Of a stretch of DNA of 23,636 nucleotides, positions 6,230 to 13,407 are shown piece after piece. The position numbers and the translations under genes were made by a program. Position 1 is the first letter of the stretch. The number at the start of each line of letters is the position of its first letter. The DNA is from a virus. The DNA lies in IMG/VR virus record IMGVR_UViG_3300032322_001669, positions 1 through 23,636 of that record, one strand, 5' to 3'. Below the pieces are notes generated by a model. That model did not search any database, was not told the DNA's origin, and was given only the letters and a program-made list of their open reading frames with translations.

Positions 6230-6466
6230 CTAAACTAGATTTTGCTCCTTTAGATATTTGATTGTGTCTGTGCATCCGCCAATGTGCTTGTCATCTAATA
6301 CAACTTGAGGAAAAGTTGATCTTTCACCAAATTCAGCATAGAATTGGTTACGATCAAAATCTCTACCATATATGTATTCTTTATATTCAATAGCACAATG
6401 GTATAAAATTACTTTAATCTTTTCGCAATATGGACAATCTGGTTTTGAGTATACTACTGCTTTCAT
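6230..6466 (-). CDS. grx: Glutaredoxin
   Basis: 78-aa glutaredoxin, a thiol-disulfide oxidoreductase usually coupled to glutathione and to reduction of ribonucleotide reductase. The active-site CPYC is at residues 11-14 (KPDCPYCEK), and the cis-proline motif TFPQV and the glutathione-binding GGCTD are both intact. Length matches the compact phage and bacterial class. Its ATG is one base after the stop of the 91-aa gene, so the two are co-translated from the promoter at 6767-6795. Glutaredoxins are common in T4-like phages, where they probably feed electrons to nucleotide reduction. The assignment is secure. Confidence 0.95.
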   Translation of the reverse strand: MKAVVYSKPDCPYCEKIKVILYHCAIEYKEYIYGRDFDRNQFYAEFGERSTFPQVVLDDKHIGGCTDTIKYLKEQNLV

Positions 6467-6467
6467 T

Positions 6468-6743
6468 TTAATTTATCGTTACTGGCATTGAGGTTCCTTC
6501 CTCAATACTATATATTTTTCTGCCTTCTATTTTATAAGTTCCTGGTGGCAATCCAACTTGCCCAGAAAGTTGTTTATCTACAGATGAAGTTACTGTAATT
6601 ACTTGATCCAAAATAAACTTTTGTTTTCGATAAGACCTTTTATCTTTATCAAATCCAACTAACATTAAAGCATCAATTTCATCGCCACAATGTGCAATAA
6701 TTCGCCCAGTTCTAGTTTCGGTAACTACCCAATAATCATACAT
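6468..6743 (-). CDS. Conserved phage hypothetical protein (91 aa)
   Basis: 91-aa soluble protein starting MYDYWVVTETRTGRIIAHCGDE. The middle is rich in basic residues (KDKRSYRKQKF), and the C-terminal half is beta-rich (VGLPPGTYKIEGRKIYSIEEG). There is no signal peptide, membrane segment or known enzyme motif. It is the first gene after a consensus TTGACA-17-TATAAT promoter, with a leader of about 17 bases. It runs into glutaredoxin with a one-base gap, so it is likely expressed early. I do not recognise the family with confidence. Confidence 0.72.
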   Translation of the reverse strand: MYDYWVVTETRTGRIIAHCGDEIDALMLVGFDKDKRSYRKQKFILDQVITVTSSVDKQLSGQVGLPPGTYKIEGRKIYSIEEGTSMPVTIN

Positions 6744-6766
6744 TTATTTTATACTGCATACAGTTT

Positions 6767-6795
6767 ATTATATGATACAAATAAATAATTGTCAA
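6767..6795 (-). promoter_or_regulatory. Consensus sigma70 promoter of the 91-aa/glutaredoxin genes
   Basis: TTGACA (6790-6795), a 17-base spacer and TATAAT (6767-6772) on the minus strand: a perfect match to the sigma70 consensus in both boxes and spacing. It lies in the 64-base divergent gap between the 91-aa gene and the plus-strand amidinotransferase. Host RNA polymerase should use it immediately after infection. Confidence 0.9.
6780..6787 (+). promoter_or_regulatory. Candidate late promoter octamer of the amidinotransferase
   Basis: AATAAATA on the plus strand, 20 bases before the ATG of the amidinotransferase gene. It lies entirely inside the 17-base spacer of the divergent early promoter. 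Late polymerase bound here would physically block the early promoter, so the two are likely mutually exclusive. The octamer alone is weak evidence in AT-rich DNA; the position is what supports it. Confidence 0.55.
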
Positions 6796-6807
6796 TGAAA
6801 AAACAAC

Positions 6808-8040
6808 ATGTTTACAGTACATCAACATTGGGATCCGCTAAAAGTTTGTGCAGTTGGTCGTTCATATCCTCCAGAATTTTATTCTCAAATAAAAAACTCC
6901 AAGGTTCGCAATGTTATGGAACGCATTGCGATTGAAACCGAAGAAGATTATCAAAAACTCATATCCAAGTTGGAAGAGTTTAATATTACTGTTATAAGAA
7001 CAGATATTTCTGAAAACTTTGAAAATCATTTAAGAGATGATGGTATTCCAATGCCCCCGCCCATGTGTCCAAGAGACCATACTGCAATGGTTGGCAATAC
7101 GTTTTACATGCCAGGAAAAAATTATGGAAATATTAATATTTCAAATTTAATATCAGAATATTATGGTATAGAAATATCATCAGATACAAATCTATCAGAA
7201 ATAACCAATGTCACTGAAGATTCTACATTATTAAATGAAATTATTGCAGCAGAAACACAAACGATTGGATCAAATATAAAGTATCCAAACAATAAAAAAC
7301 ATTATGCATTTTCATCCATAAAAAAATTTTTAAATAAAAACAATGTGCCCATAGTTTATGATGAATACATTAATACCGCTTGTATGACTAGACTTGGAAA
7401 AGATTTATATTTTTCTGCAGTCAATAATATCATCAGGAATAATCCAAACAGATTTATTGAAAAAGTAAAAAGATTGTTTCCGAATTATAGATCACATATT
7501 CTTGATATTGAAGGACATGCAGACGGATCATTTTGTCCAGTAAAGCCTGGTCTCCTCGTAACGTTAATAGATAAACTAAATTACTCGGAAACTTTCCCTG
7601 GATGGGAAATAATCACTCTTCCTGGTCAAAGTTGGTCAAAAGTAAGACCCTTTTTAGATTTAAAAGAAAAAAACAAAGGAAAATGGTGGATACCAGGAGA
7701 AGAATATAACGAAGACTTAATCAATTATGTCGAAACATGGCTTAAAGACTGGGTGACATACGTAGAAGAAACTGTTTTTGATGTCAATATGTTAGTTATT
7801 GATGAACATAATGTAATTTGCAACAATTATAACGAGGAAGTTTTTAAAGCGTTTGAACGGTATGATATTACCCCACATATAATTAATTTTCGCCATCGTT
7901 ATTTTTGGGATGGTGGATTGCATTGTATTACAAGTGATATCGCAAGAGAAGGAGAACAAAAAGATTATTTTCCCAATAGAAAAGGGTCAAGTGCAATATT
8001 ACACCCGACCCCAAATGAGATTGTATTTAAATCCTGGTAG
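6808..8040 (+). CDS. Amidinotransferase (GATM/StrB1-like)
   Basis: 410-aa member of the guanidine-modifying superfamily, closest by motif to glycine/inosamine amidinotransferases that move the amidino group of arginine to an amine. Matching landmarks: PRDHTAMVG near residue 88, GKD near 197-199, HADGSF with H237 and D239 (family HID), VIDEHNVICNNYNE, and DGGLHCITSDIAREG with the presumed nucleophile C373 (family GGxxHCxTxD). Against human GATM, the position of catalytic D254 appears to be a cysteine (C192) in my hand alignment, so chemistry may differ. It is the only plus-strand gene in the window and ends directly against the psbA stop. The acceptor is unknown. Candidates are an amino sugar of the glycan cluster or a small amine. 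Confidence 0.85.
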   Translation: MFTVHQHWDPLKVCAVGRSYPPEFYSQIKNSKVRNVMERIAIETEEDYQKLISKLEEFNITVIRTDISENFENHLRDDGIPMPPPMCPRDHTAMVGNTFYMPGKNYGNINISNLISEYYGIEISSDTNLSEITNVTEDSTLLNEIIAAETQTIGSNIKYPNNKKHYAFSSIKKFLNKNNVPIVYDEYINTACMTRLGKDLYFSAVNNIIRNNPNRFIEKVKRLFPNYRSHILDIEGHADGSFCPVKPGLLVTLIDKLNYSETFPGWEIITLPGQSWSKVRPFLDLKEKNKGKWWIPGEEYNEDLINYVETWLKDWVTYVEETVFDVNMLVIDEHNVICNNYNEEVFKAFERYDITPHIINFRHRYFWDGGLHCITSDIAREGEQKDYFPNRKGSSAILHPTPNEIVFKSW

Positions 8041-9120
8041 TTATCCGATAGAAGGTGCAGTTAGTGCAACAGGAGTTGCATCAGCACTCGCAAGATCTAG
8101 TGGAAAGTTATGTGCATTTCTTTCATGCATCACTTCAAAACCAAGATTAGCACGGTTAAGAATGTCTGCCCAAGTGTTGATGACATGACCATTGTTATCA
8201 AGCAGCGACTGGTTAAAGTTGAAGCCGTTGAGATTAAAAGCCATGGTGCTAACACCAAGAGCAGCAAACCAGATACCAACTACAGGCCAGGCAGCAAGGA
8301 AGAAGTGCAGCGAGCGTGAGTTATTGAAGGAAGCATATTGGAAGATAAGGCGACCAAAATAACCGTGAGCAGCTACAATGTTGTAGGTTTCTTCTTCTTG
8401 TCCGAACTTGTATCCGTAGTTTTGGGATTCATTTTCAGTAGTTTCACGAACAAGCGAAGAAGTCACAAGGGAACCGTGCATCGCACTAAACAAAGAACCA
8501 CCAAACACACCAGCAACTCCAAGCATGTGGAAAGGATGCATAAGAATGTTATGCTCTGCCTGGAACACAAGCATGTAGTTGAAGGTTCCAGAAATACCCA
8601 GAGGCATCGCATCAGAGAACGAACCCTGACCAAAAGGATAGACCAAGAACACTGCAGAAGCAGCAGCAACAGGTGCTGAGTATGCTACACAGATCCAAGG
8701 ACGCATACCAAGACGGTATGAAAGTTCCCACTCACGACCCATATAGGCATAGACACCGATCAGGAAGTGGAAAACAATCAATTGAAAGGGACCACCGTTA
8801 TAAAGCCATTCATCTAAACTTGCTGCTTCCCAAATGGGATAGAAGTGAAGTCCAATAGCGTTAGACGATGGAACAACAGCACCAGAAATGATGTTGTTGC
8901 CGTACATGAGTGAACCAGCAACGGGTTCACGGATACCGTCAATATCGACGGGAGGTGCAGCAATGAAAGCAACAATGAAGCAGATAGTTGCTGCGAGAAG
9001 GGTAGGAATCATCAGTGTTCCAAACCAACCAACATACAAACGATTGTCGGTTGAGGTTACCCATTCACAGAACTCTTGCCAAATATTGCTTCCACGCTGT
9101 TGGGCGATGGATGCAGTCAT
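8041..9120 (-). CDS. psbA: Photosystem II D1 protein
   Basis: 359-aa D1 reaction-centre protein, complete and without an intron. All functional residues I could count are in place: TyrZ Y161, H190, D170, chlorophyll ligand H198, iron ligands H215 and H272, QB-site S264, and manganese ligands H332, E333, H337 and D342. The C-terminal processing site follows A344, leaving a 15-residue tail. Residue 130 is Glu, the form associated with high-light D1 isoforms (D1:2). Its base composition looks less AT-rich than the neighbours, consistent with host origin. Phage D1 replaces the host protein and sustains photosynthesis during infection. The ribosome site GGAG is 6 bases upstream of ATG 9118-9120. 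It has its own promoter region at 9181-9214. Confidence 0.99.
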   Translation of the reverse strand: MTASIAQQRGSNIWQEFCEWVTSTDNRLYVGWFGTLMIPTLLAATICFIVAFIAAPPVDIDGIREPVAGSLMYGNNIISGAVVPSSNAIGLHFYPIWEAASLDEWLYNGGPFQLIVFHFLIGVYAYMGREWELSYRLGMRPWICVAYSAPVAAASAVFLVYPFGQGSFSDAMPLGISGTFNYMLVFQAEHNILMHPFHMLGVAGVFGGSLFSAMHGSLVTSSLVRETTENESQNYGYKFGQEEETYNIVAAHGYFGRLIFQYASFNNSRSLHFFLAAWPVVGIWFAALGVSTMAFNLNGFNFNQSLLDNNGHVINTWADILNRANLGFEVMHERNAHNFPLDLASADATPVALTAPSIG

Positions 9121-9155
9121 TTAAAACTCCGAGTAATTGTGGGATTAATTATGTT

Positions 9156-9175
9156 AAGAAATGTTTCCATTTCTT
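9156..9175 (-). promoter_or_regulatory. 5' stem-loop with GAAA tetraloop in psbA leader
   Basis: On the minus strand AAGAAATG-GAAA-CATTTCTT forms a perfect 8-bp stem closed by a GNRA (GAAA) tetraloop. It sits at the 5' end of the leader expected from the sigma70 promoter (start near 9179). It may stabilise the mRNA or control translation. Confidence 0.65.
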
Positions 9176-9180
9176 CACAT

Positions 9181-9188
9181 TATTTATC
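9181..9188 (-). promoter_or_regulatory. Candidate late promoter octamer of psbA (GATAAATA)
   Basis: GATAAATA on the minus strand, overlapping the -10 box of the sigma70 promoter by three bases (9186-9188). It implies a start a few bases further downstream and so an almost identical leader. Together the two would keep psbA transcribed early and late. Confidence 0.5.
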
Positions 9189-9214
9189 ATATATCAGAAT
9201 TCCCTGACAGTCAA
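9186..9214 (-). promoter_or_regulatory. Early sigma70-type promoter of psbA
   Basis: TTGACT (9209-9214), a 17-base spacer and TATGAT (9186-9191) on the minus strand. Each box has one mismatch to consensus. It lies in the 107-base gap between the TOD1-domain gene and psbA, directly upstream of the leader stem-loop. No convincing terminator for the glycan cluster is visible in the gap, so read-through into psbA is possible. Confidence 0.75.
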
Positions 9215-9227
9215 TGCGTATAAATAC

Positions 9228-11147
9228 TCAACTGTTCATTGACTTGAGTTTTTCGATTCTTTCTGCGTCAAGTCTTTTTATATGAGATGGTTTATGATCA
9301 GACCATATAGCATCATTTACAGATAAAGTTCTCTCTTCCCACAAACGCTTTTGTCTTGCTAAACTTGAAATAGTAGTTGAAGTAGATGTGTATTCAGTTC
9401 TTTCGGCGTCATTTTCAAATACTCCATTCCAATCCATCATTGTTATATGTTCATGTTTGGCATAAAGTTTTGGATTTAAATTAGTATATTGCTGCAATTC
9501 TTTTAAAAAATCATTTCTTCTTTTCCACTGTGAAGTATTACCTCTTTTAGGATGTTTTCCTTTTCTATTTTTATTTTTTAAAGAAAATTTTAAATCAATT
9601 CCAGCTACTTTAGTTGATGGTGGTTTATTAATGACGCGAGTTACTTCCATATTAGTGAATTGTCTTGCTGCATCAAAAGAATGTTGATCTCTATTAGATC
9701 CAACCAAAGACCATTCCCACCAAAGATCACAAAAATTATGAAAGGTTTTATCTGATTTGATTGTTCTCCAAAGTATCGTGCAGCAGGGACTAATATACTG
9801 TTTAAAATTATATCCAGCATCTGCTAATTTCTTTGTCAATTCAACTCCATGTTCATATGAAAAAAATGAACACATAAATCCTTCCAACATCTCATCATAA
9901 TAAGTAAACTCATAGCAATGTTCTAAAGTAGTTACTCCTTTTGTGGGAAAAACTTTTTTTGAATATTCAACAAATTCTTTAGTTTGAATATAACAAGCAT
10001 CTATCCATACAGTGTTATCGCCCGCATTAAAAAATTTATGAGGATTTATTTTTGGGAAAGCTGATAATCGTCTTGGACAAGTCAAATCACAATAATCTCT
10101 TATATCAATATATTCCCAAGGACCAATTGTTGTATCAATAGTTCCATCATGAAACATAACATATCTTACATCTGGATCATAATAGTTTTCCTCTGGAATT
10201 TTATCGTAATTATTAGTAATGCAACTATAAATGATAAAAGGTTTATCATCAAACTCATTTAATAGTTTTTGATGATTTTTATATGCTTTTTCTTGATATT
10301 TTGTTACAGGTATATCATTAATAATTTTATGATTAATCATTTGGTTGTAAATTGTCCCATATCCAAGGGTTTTTAAATACATCAAACGAGATAAATTAAT
10401 TTTAGTTTTACATTCTACTTGAGATGACGTTGAAAGTCTTTCAAGAAAGACTTTCCAATCAAGTTCATTTTTACCACCAGAATAATTACCAGATCCACCC
10501 AACAAATTATTCCACCAACCTTTATAAAAAGTAAATTTAGATATTGTTTTTGCTGGATGTTCTTTAACATAATCTATGTTTGACAATTTTAATGCTGCAG
10601 AACCAGTTAATTGATCTCTTGGATTGTATTTTTCATATAGTTTCCACCAAATGTTTGACCACCTTATTGCATCTTCGGTCGGATTTCTCCACAAAATACA
10701 AGCAAAAATTGTTTCATGATTTAAAAAATCATATTCCTGTTGTTTTAAATATTCTGTTTGATCAATTATTTTATCCTCCTGAACCCAAGATCTAATATAA
10801 TATTCTAAACATTCTTCAAAATAATTGTGCTGTTCTGGATGCTCTAAAATAAAAAGTTTTTTCTTTCTTAAAATTTTTTCAGACAAAGAAAAAAATTCTT
10901 GATTGTTAATTAAATGCAATCTTGAAGCATCGACATATACACAAGGTTCATCAAAGTATTCATGAAATAAAATCTTTGGATGTCTTGAAAGAACTACTGG
11001 GTTATCATGCTGATATTTAATTTCTCTCAATTTCCATGGAGATTTTTCTTGAACAGTTCCATCATGAAAACAAATGTATTCGTGTCCTAAATCTTCCATC
11101 TCTGGAAGTTCACAATAGTTATTAGTGATGCAGGTGTAGATAATCAT
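9228..11147 (-). CDS. Tandem TOD1/MUCI70 (DUF616) glycosyltransferase-like protein
   Basis: 639-aa protein with two copies of a TOD1/MUCI70-type domain. Copy 1 (about residues 1-285) opens MIIYTCITNNYCELPEM and has YICFHDGT and a YVDASR acidic motif. Copy 2 (from residue 304) opens IIYSCITNNYDKIPEENYYD and has VMFHDGT, CPRRLSAFPKINPH and WIDACY. A basic C-terminal region with RKGKHPKRG follows. The pattern YTCIxxxYD ... CFxDG ... P(H)xxF ... WxDx matches this glycosyltransferase-like family, known from plants and bacteria. Copy 2 is closer to the second copy of the next gene than to copy 1. Last gene of the glycan cluster; it overlaps the upstream gene by 4 bases. The substrate is unknown. 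Confidence 0.8.
   Translation of the reverse strand: MIIYTCITNNYCELPEMEDLGHEYICFHDGTVQEKSPWKLREIKYQHDNPVVLSRHPKILFHEYFDEPCVYVDASRLHLINNQEFFSLSEKILRKKKLFILEHPEQHNYFEECLEYYIRSWVQEDKIIDQTEYLKQQEYDFLNHETIFACILWRNPTEDAIRWSNIWWKLYEKYNPRDQLTGSAALKLSNIDYVKEHPAKTISKFTFYKGWWNNLLGGSGNYSGGKNELDWKVFLERLSTSSQVECKTKINLSRLMYLKTLGYGTIYNQMINHKIINDIPVTKYQEKAYKNHQKLLNEFDDKPFIIYSCITNNYDKIPEENYYDPDVRYVMFHDGTIDTTIGPWEYIDIRDYCDLTCPRRLSAFPKINPHKFFNAGDNTVWIDACYIQTKEFVEYSKKVFPTKGVTTLEHCYEFTYYDEMLEGFMCSFFSYEHGVELTKKLADAGYNFKQYISPCCTILWRTIKSDKTFHNFCDLWWEWSLVGSNRDQHSFDAARQFTNMEVTRVINKPPSTKVAGIDLKFSLKNKNRKGKHPKRGNTSQWKRRNDFLKELQQYTNLNPKLYAKHEHITMMDWNGVFENDAERTEYTSTSTTISSLARQKRLWEERTLSVNDAIWSDHKPSHIKRLDAERIEKLKSMNS
10091..10184. 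repeat. Direct repeat copy B (second TOD1 domain)
   Basis: About 94 bases that match 11800-11893 at roughly 85% by eye, including a 19-base identical run (AATCTCTTATATCAATATA). It encodes the segment from FHDGTIDTT to YIDIRDY of the second domain in the 639-aa protein. It indicates recent duplication or gene conversion between the two genes. Confidence 0.75.
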
Positions 11148-12781
11148 TCTATAATACCATAAACTTTCATATAAAAATCATGGGATGGATATCCTGTATA
11201 TAATTTAGGGTTCAATCCAGTTAGTTTTTCTAAATCATTTAGAAGTTCTTCTTGTCTTAAATATTGAGTTTTATCTCCTCTTTGCGGATGCATTCCTTTC
11301 CTACCTTTTTTATTAAAGTACCCCAAAGGAACTCCAGAATGCTCTCTATGCTCATAAACAGATGGTAAATCTATATTAGATAATCTTAATGCTACATCGA
11401 AAGATATTTGATCTCTATTACATCCAACAAGTGACCATTCATACCACAATTTATTGAACGCCGTCATTTCATCACTCATCGTTCTCCATACAATGGTTCC
11501 AAGTGGGCTCCCATAAGTTCTAAAATTATATCGAATTTTTTTCAATTCTTTTGTAAGATGAATTGCATCATCATATGAAAAAAATGCACAAGTAAATCCT
11601 TCTAACATTTCATCAAAATAAGAAAATCTTGATGCATGTCTTAACATAGTAAAGGGAAAACATCCTCTACTTCTATTGATAAATTCTCTAGTGTGCTGAT
11701 AGCATCCATCAATCCAAATTGTATTTGTTCTATTTGGAAACCAAATATGAGGATTAGCTTTTGGAAAGAAAGATAATCTACGAGGACATTCTTCATGATG
11801 ATAATCTCTTATATCAATATACTCCCACGGATCCACTGTTGTATCAATAGTCCCATCATGAAAACATACATACCTTACTTCTGGATCATAGTAATTGAGT
11901 GGAACAAATTCATCGTATCCGTTTGTAATACATGTATATACAACCATGTCTTTCTTTTCAACATAATTGTTTAATTCAAATGGTGTGTATCTTACGCACG
12001 CATACATCCTATTAACAGTAAAAGTATCAATCGGTTCTCCAAAAATTCCTTTTAGTTTGTCTAACAATGAAATTCTTTCCTTCATTGTTGGAATTGAATG
12101 CAAATTGTATGCTTCTTTATATTCTTTTTGTCGTGTAGTGCTGTATTTAAAATTTAATTGTGGGTTAACTTTATTAATAGTATAATTAAGTGGTGATTTA
12201 TATTTTTTTGAAATCAAAAATTCCGCAATAGAGCTTGAAATTTGATCCCTATTAACTCCATTATCATACCATTCTCGCCAAAGATTATTCCAATCATTAA
12301 CGGCAGGACAAATTTTTCTCCAAATTGCACAATTAATCGTTTGATTATAATCTAATAAAGTGTACCCGAGTTCTTTAATTTTAGATGCCATTTCAAGAAT
12401 TTCATCAGCAGTAGAAAATCCTTGAAAATATAATTTAGAAAATTCCGCAAGTAAAGATCTTTGATCTGGATGTTTTTGTAAACAAAAATCATGTTCGGAA
12501 AAAACTTCTTTAGAAAATTCTGTAAATTCTTTTGTTAACAAGTAACATCCATCTACCCATACTGTCAATTCTCCCACATCAAAATAATGATGGGGGAGAT
12601 GTTTTGGATGATATGATCTTCTTACTGGACATTGAATATCTAAATCGAGTTTAATAAACTCCCACGGACCTATTTTTTCTAAGTCACCGTCATAAAAACA
12701 CACATATCTAATATCGGGATCATAATAATTCTCTTCAGATATTCGATCATACCCATTAGTAATACAAGTGTAGATAATCAC
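11144..12781 (-). CDS. Tandem TOD1/MUCI70 (DUF616) glycosyltransferase-like protein, paralogue
   Basis: 545-aa protein, again two domains. Copy 1 opens MIIYTCITNGYDRISEENYY and has VCFYDGD, CPVRRSYHPKHLPHHYF and WVDGCY. Copy 2 starts at residue 279 (MVVYTCITNGYDEFVPLNYY) with VCFHDGT, CPRRLSFFPKANPH and WIDGCY, followed by a conserved tail KKGRKGMHPQRGDKTQYLRQ that also occurs in the 639-aa neighbour. The start is GTG at 12779-12781, overlapping the oxygenase stop by 4 bases (GTGA). The fourfold domain repeat across two genes suggests stepwise duplication. The role is presumably transfer of a sugar in the phage-directed glycan, but neither donor nor acceptor can be read. Confidence 0.8.
   Translation of the reverse strand: MIIYTCITNGYDRISEENYYDPDIRYVCFYDGDLEKIGPWEFIKLDLDIQCPVRRSYHPKHLPHHYFDVGELTVWVDGCYLLTKEFTEFSKEVFSEHDFCLQKHPDQRSLLAEFSKLYFQGFSTADEILEMASKIKELGYTLLDYNQTINCAIWRKICPAVNDWNNLWREWYDNGVNRDQISSSIAEFLISKKYKSPLNYTINKVNPQLNFKYSTTRQKEYKEAYNLHSIPTMKERISLLDKLKGIFGEPIDTFTVNRMYACVRYTPFELNNYVEKKDMVVYTCITNGYDEFVPLNYYDPEVRYVCFHDGTIDTTVDPWEYIDIRDYHHEECPRRLSFFPKANPHIWFPNRTNTIWIDGCYQHTREFINRSRGCFPFTMLRHASRFSYFDEMLEGFTCAFFSYDDAIHLTKELKKIRYNFRTYGSPLGTIVWRTMSDEMTAFNKLWYEWSLVGCNRDQISFDVALRLSNIDLPSVYEHREHSGVPLGYFNKKGRKGMHPQRGDKTQYLRQEELLNDLEKLTGLNPKLYTGYPSHDFYMKVYGIIE
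11800..11893. repeat. Direct repeat copy A (second TOD1 domain)
   Basis: Partner of 10091-10184, same orientation and spaced about 1.7 kb, lying at the equivalent place in the second domain of the 545-aa protein. Differences are mostly at third codon positions, so the protein stretch stays almost identical (FHDGTIDTT, PWEYIDIRDY). Confidence 0.75.
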
Positions 12782-13407
12782 AATTCGGATAACATTTTAT
12801 CGGTTACAGCACCAGGTTCTCTAAGAAACCATCCTGTTGCAATGTATTTATCAATAGGTCCAGTTAAAAATCCCCCACGATGCATGTGTGTATACGCAGC
12901 TGGCCATAAAACAATTGTGCCTTTTTTTGGATGAAGTGCTAATTTCTGATAAAGAAACTCTGTTGCACCACCATTCTCTGGTGGAATATCATTCAAGTAT
13001 GCCATCCAAGTCAAGACACGATCCCTATACATAAAAGCACCATTTTCACAATGCCATTTATGATATCCACCACCTGCTGTGGTTCTTTGAATTTTTGTTG
13101 TCCACGACGAAACTGGATCATTGTTCTGAACCATACCAGTATAATACTTTGCATACTGCTCAAAACATTGTCCAATAAACGTGTTTAACTGTATAGACAC
13201 TTTCAAGTCAACACATTCCAAATACAATTGTTCATCCTTTCTACTTAGTTCCCTATCAGGGAACTGATCTTCACCAGAAGATTTCCATTGCTCTACTTCT
13301 GGTGTCATCTTTTCATTCATCCAACCATCAAATACTTTGATGATCAAATCACACAATTCATCTGGGACAGCATTTTCAAAAATGCCAATATGATCTACTA
13401 ATTTCAT
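12778..13407 (-). CDS. 2-oxoglutarate/Fe(II) oxygenase (prolyl 4-hydroxylase-like)
   Basis: 209-aa oxygenase expected to couple 2-oxoglutarate decarboxylation to hydroxylation of a protein side chain or small molecule. Iron ligands read as H119-x-E121 (KWHCENG) and H174 or H176 (THMHRGG). The 2-oxoglutarate-binding basic residue is probably K187 (GPIDKYIATGWF), and NGGATEF matches the family core. The usual HxD is HxE here. Small enzymes of this type are very common in T4-like cyanophages. Its position inside the glycan cluster, overlapping both neighbours by 4 bases, suggests it acts on the glycan or the carrier protein. The fold is secure, the substrate unknown. Confidence 0.9.
   Translation of the reverse strand: MKLVDHIGIFENAVPDELCDLIIKVFDGWMNEKMTPEVEQWKSSGEDQFPDRELSRKDEQLYLECVDLKVSIQLNTFIGQCFEQYAKYYTGMVQNNDPVSSWTTKIQRTTAGGGYHKWHCENGAFMYRDRVLTWMAYLNDIPPENGGATEFLYQKLALHPKKGTIVLWPAAYTHMHRGGFLTGPIDKYIATGWFLREPGAVTDKMLSEL

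Noticed and set aside
6093-6275. 60-codon minus-strand frame in the glutaredoxin - 72-aa gap
   Set aside because: It starts inside glutaredoxin in another frame, has no ribosome site and covers the nested palindromes; more likely non-coding.
8065-8085. TGCAAC/GTTGCA hairpin at the end of psbA as a terminator
   Set aside because: It lies in coding sequence for the D1 tail and has no following T-run on either strand.
8041-9120. Self-splicing intron or homing endonuclease in psbA, known from some cyanophages
   Set aside because: The D1 frame is continuous with residue spacing matching the standard numbering throughout.
9219-9226. TATAAATA on the plus strand resembling a late promoter
   Set aside because: It faces into the minus-strand glycan gene with no plus-strand gene behind it; probably chance in AT-rich DNA.
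12845-12852. GATAAATA on the minus strand inside the oxygenase gene, 63 bases upstream of the TOD1-domain genes
   Set aside because: Position is plausible for an internal late promoter, but it is coding sequence and nothing else supports it.
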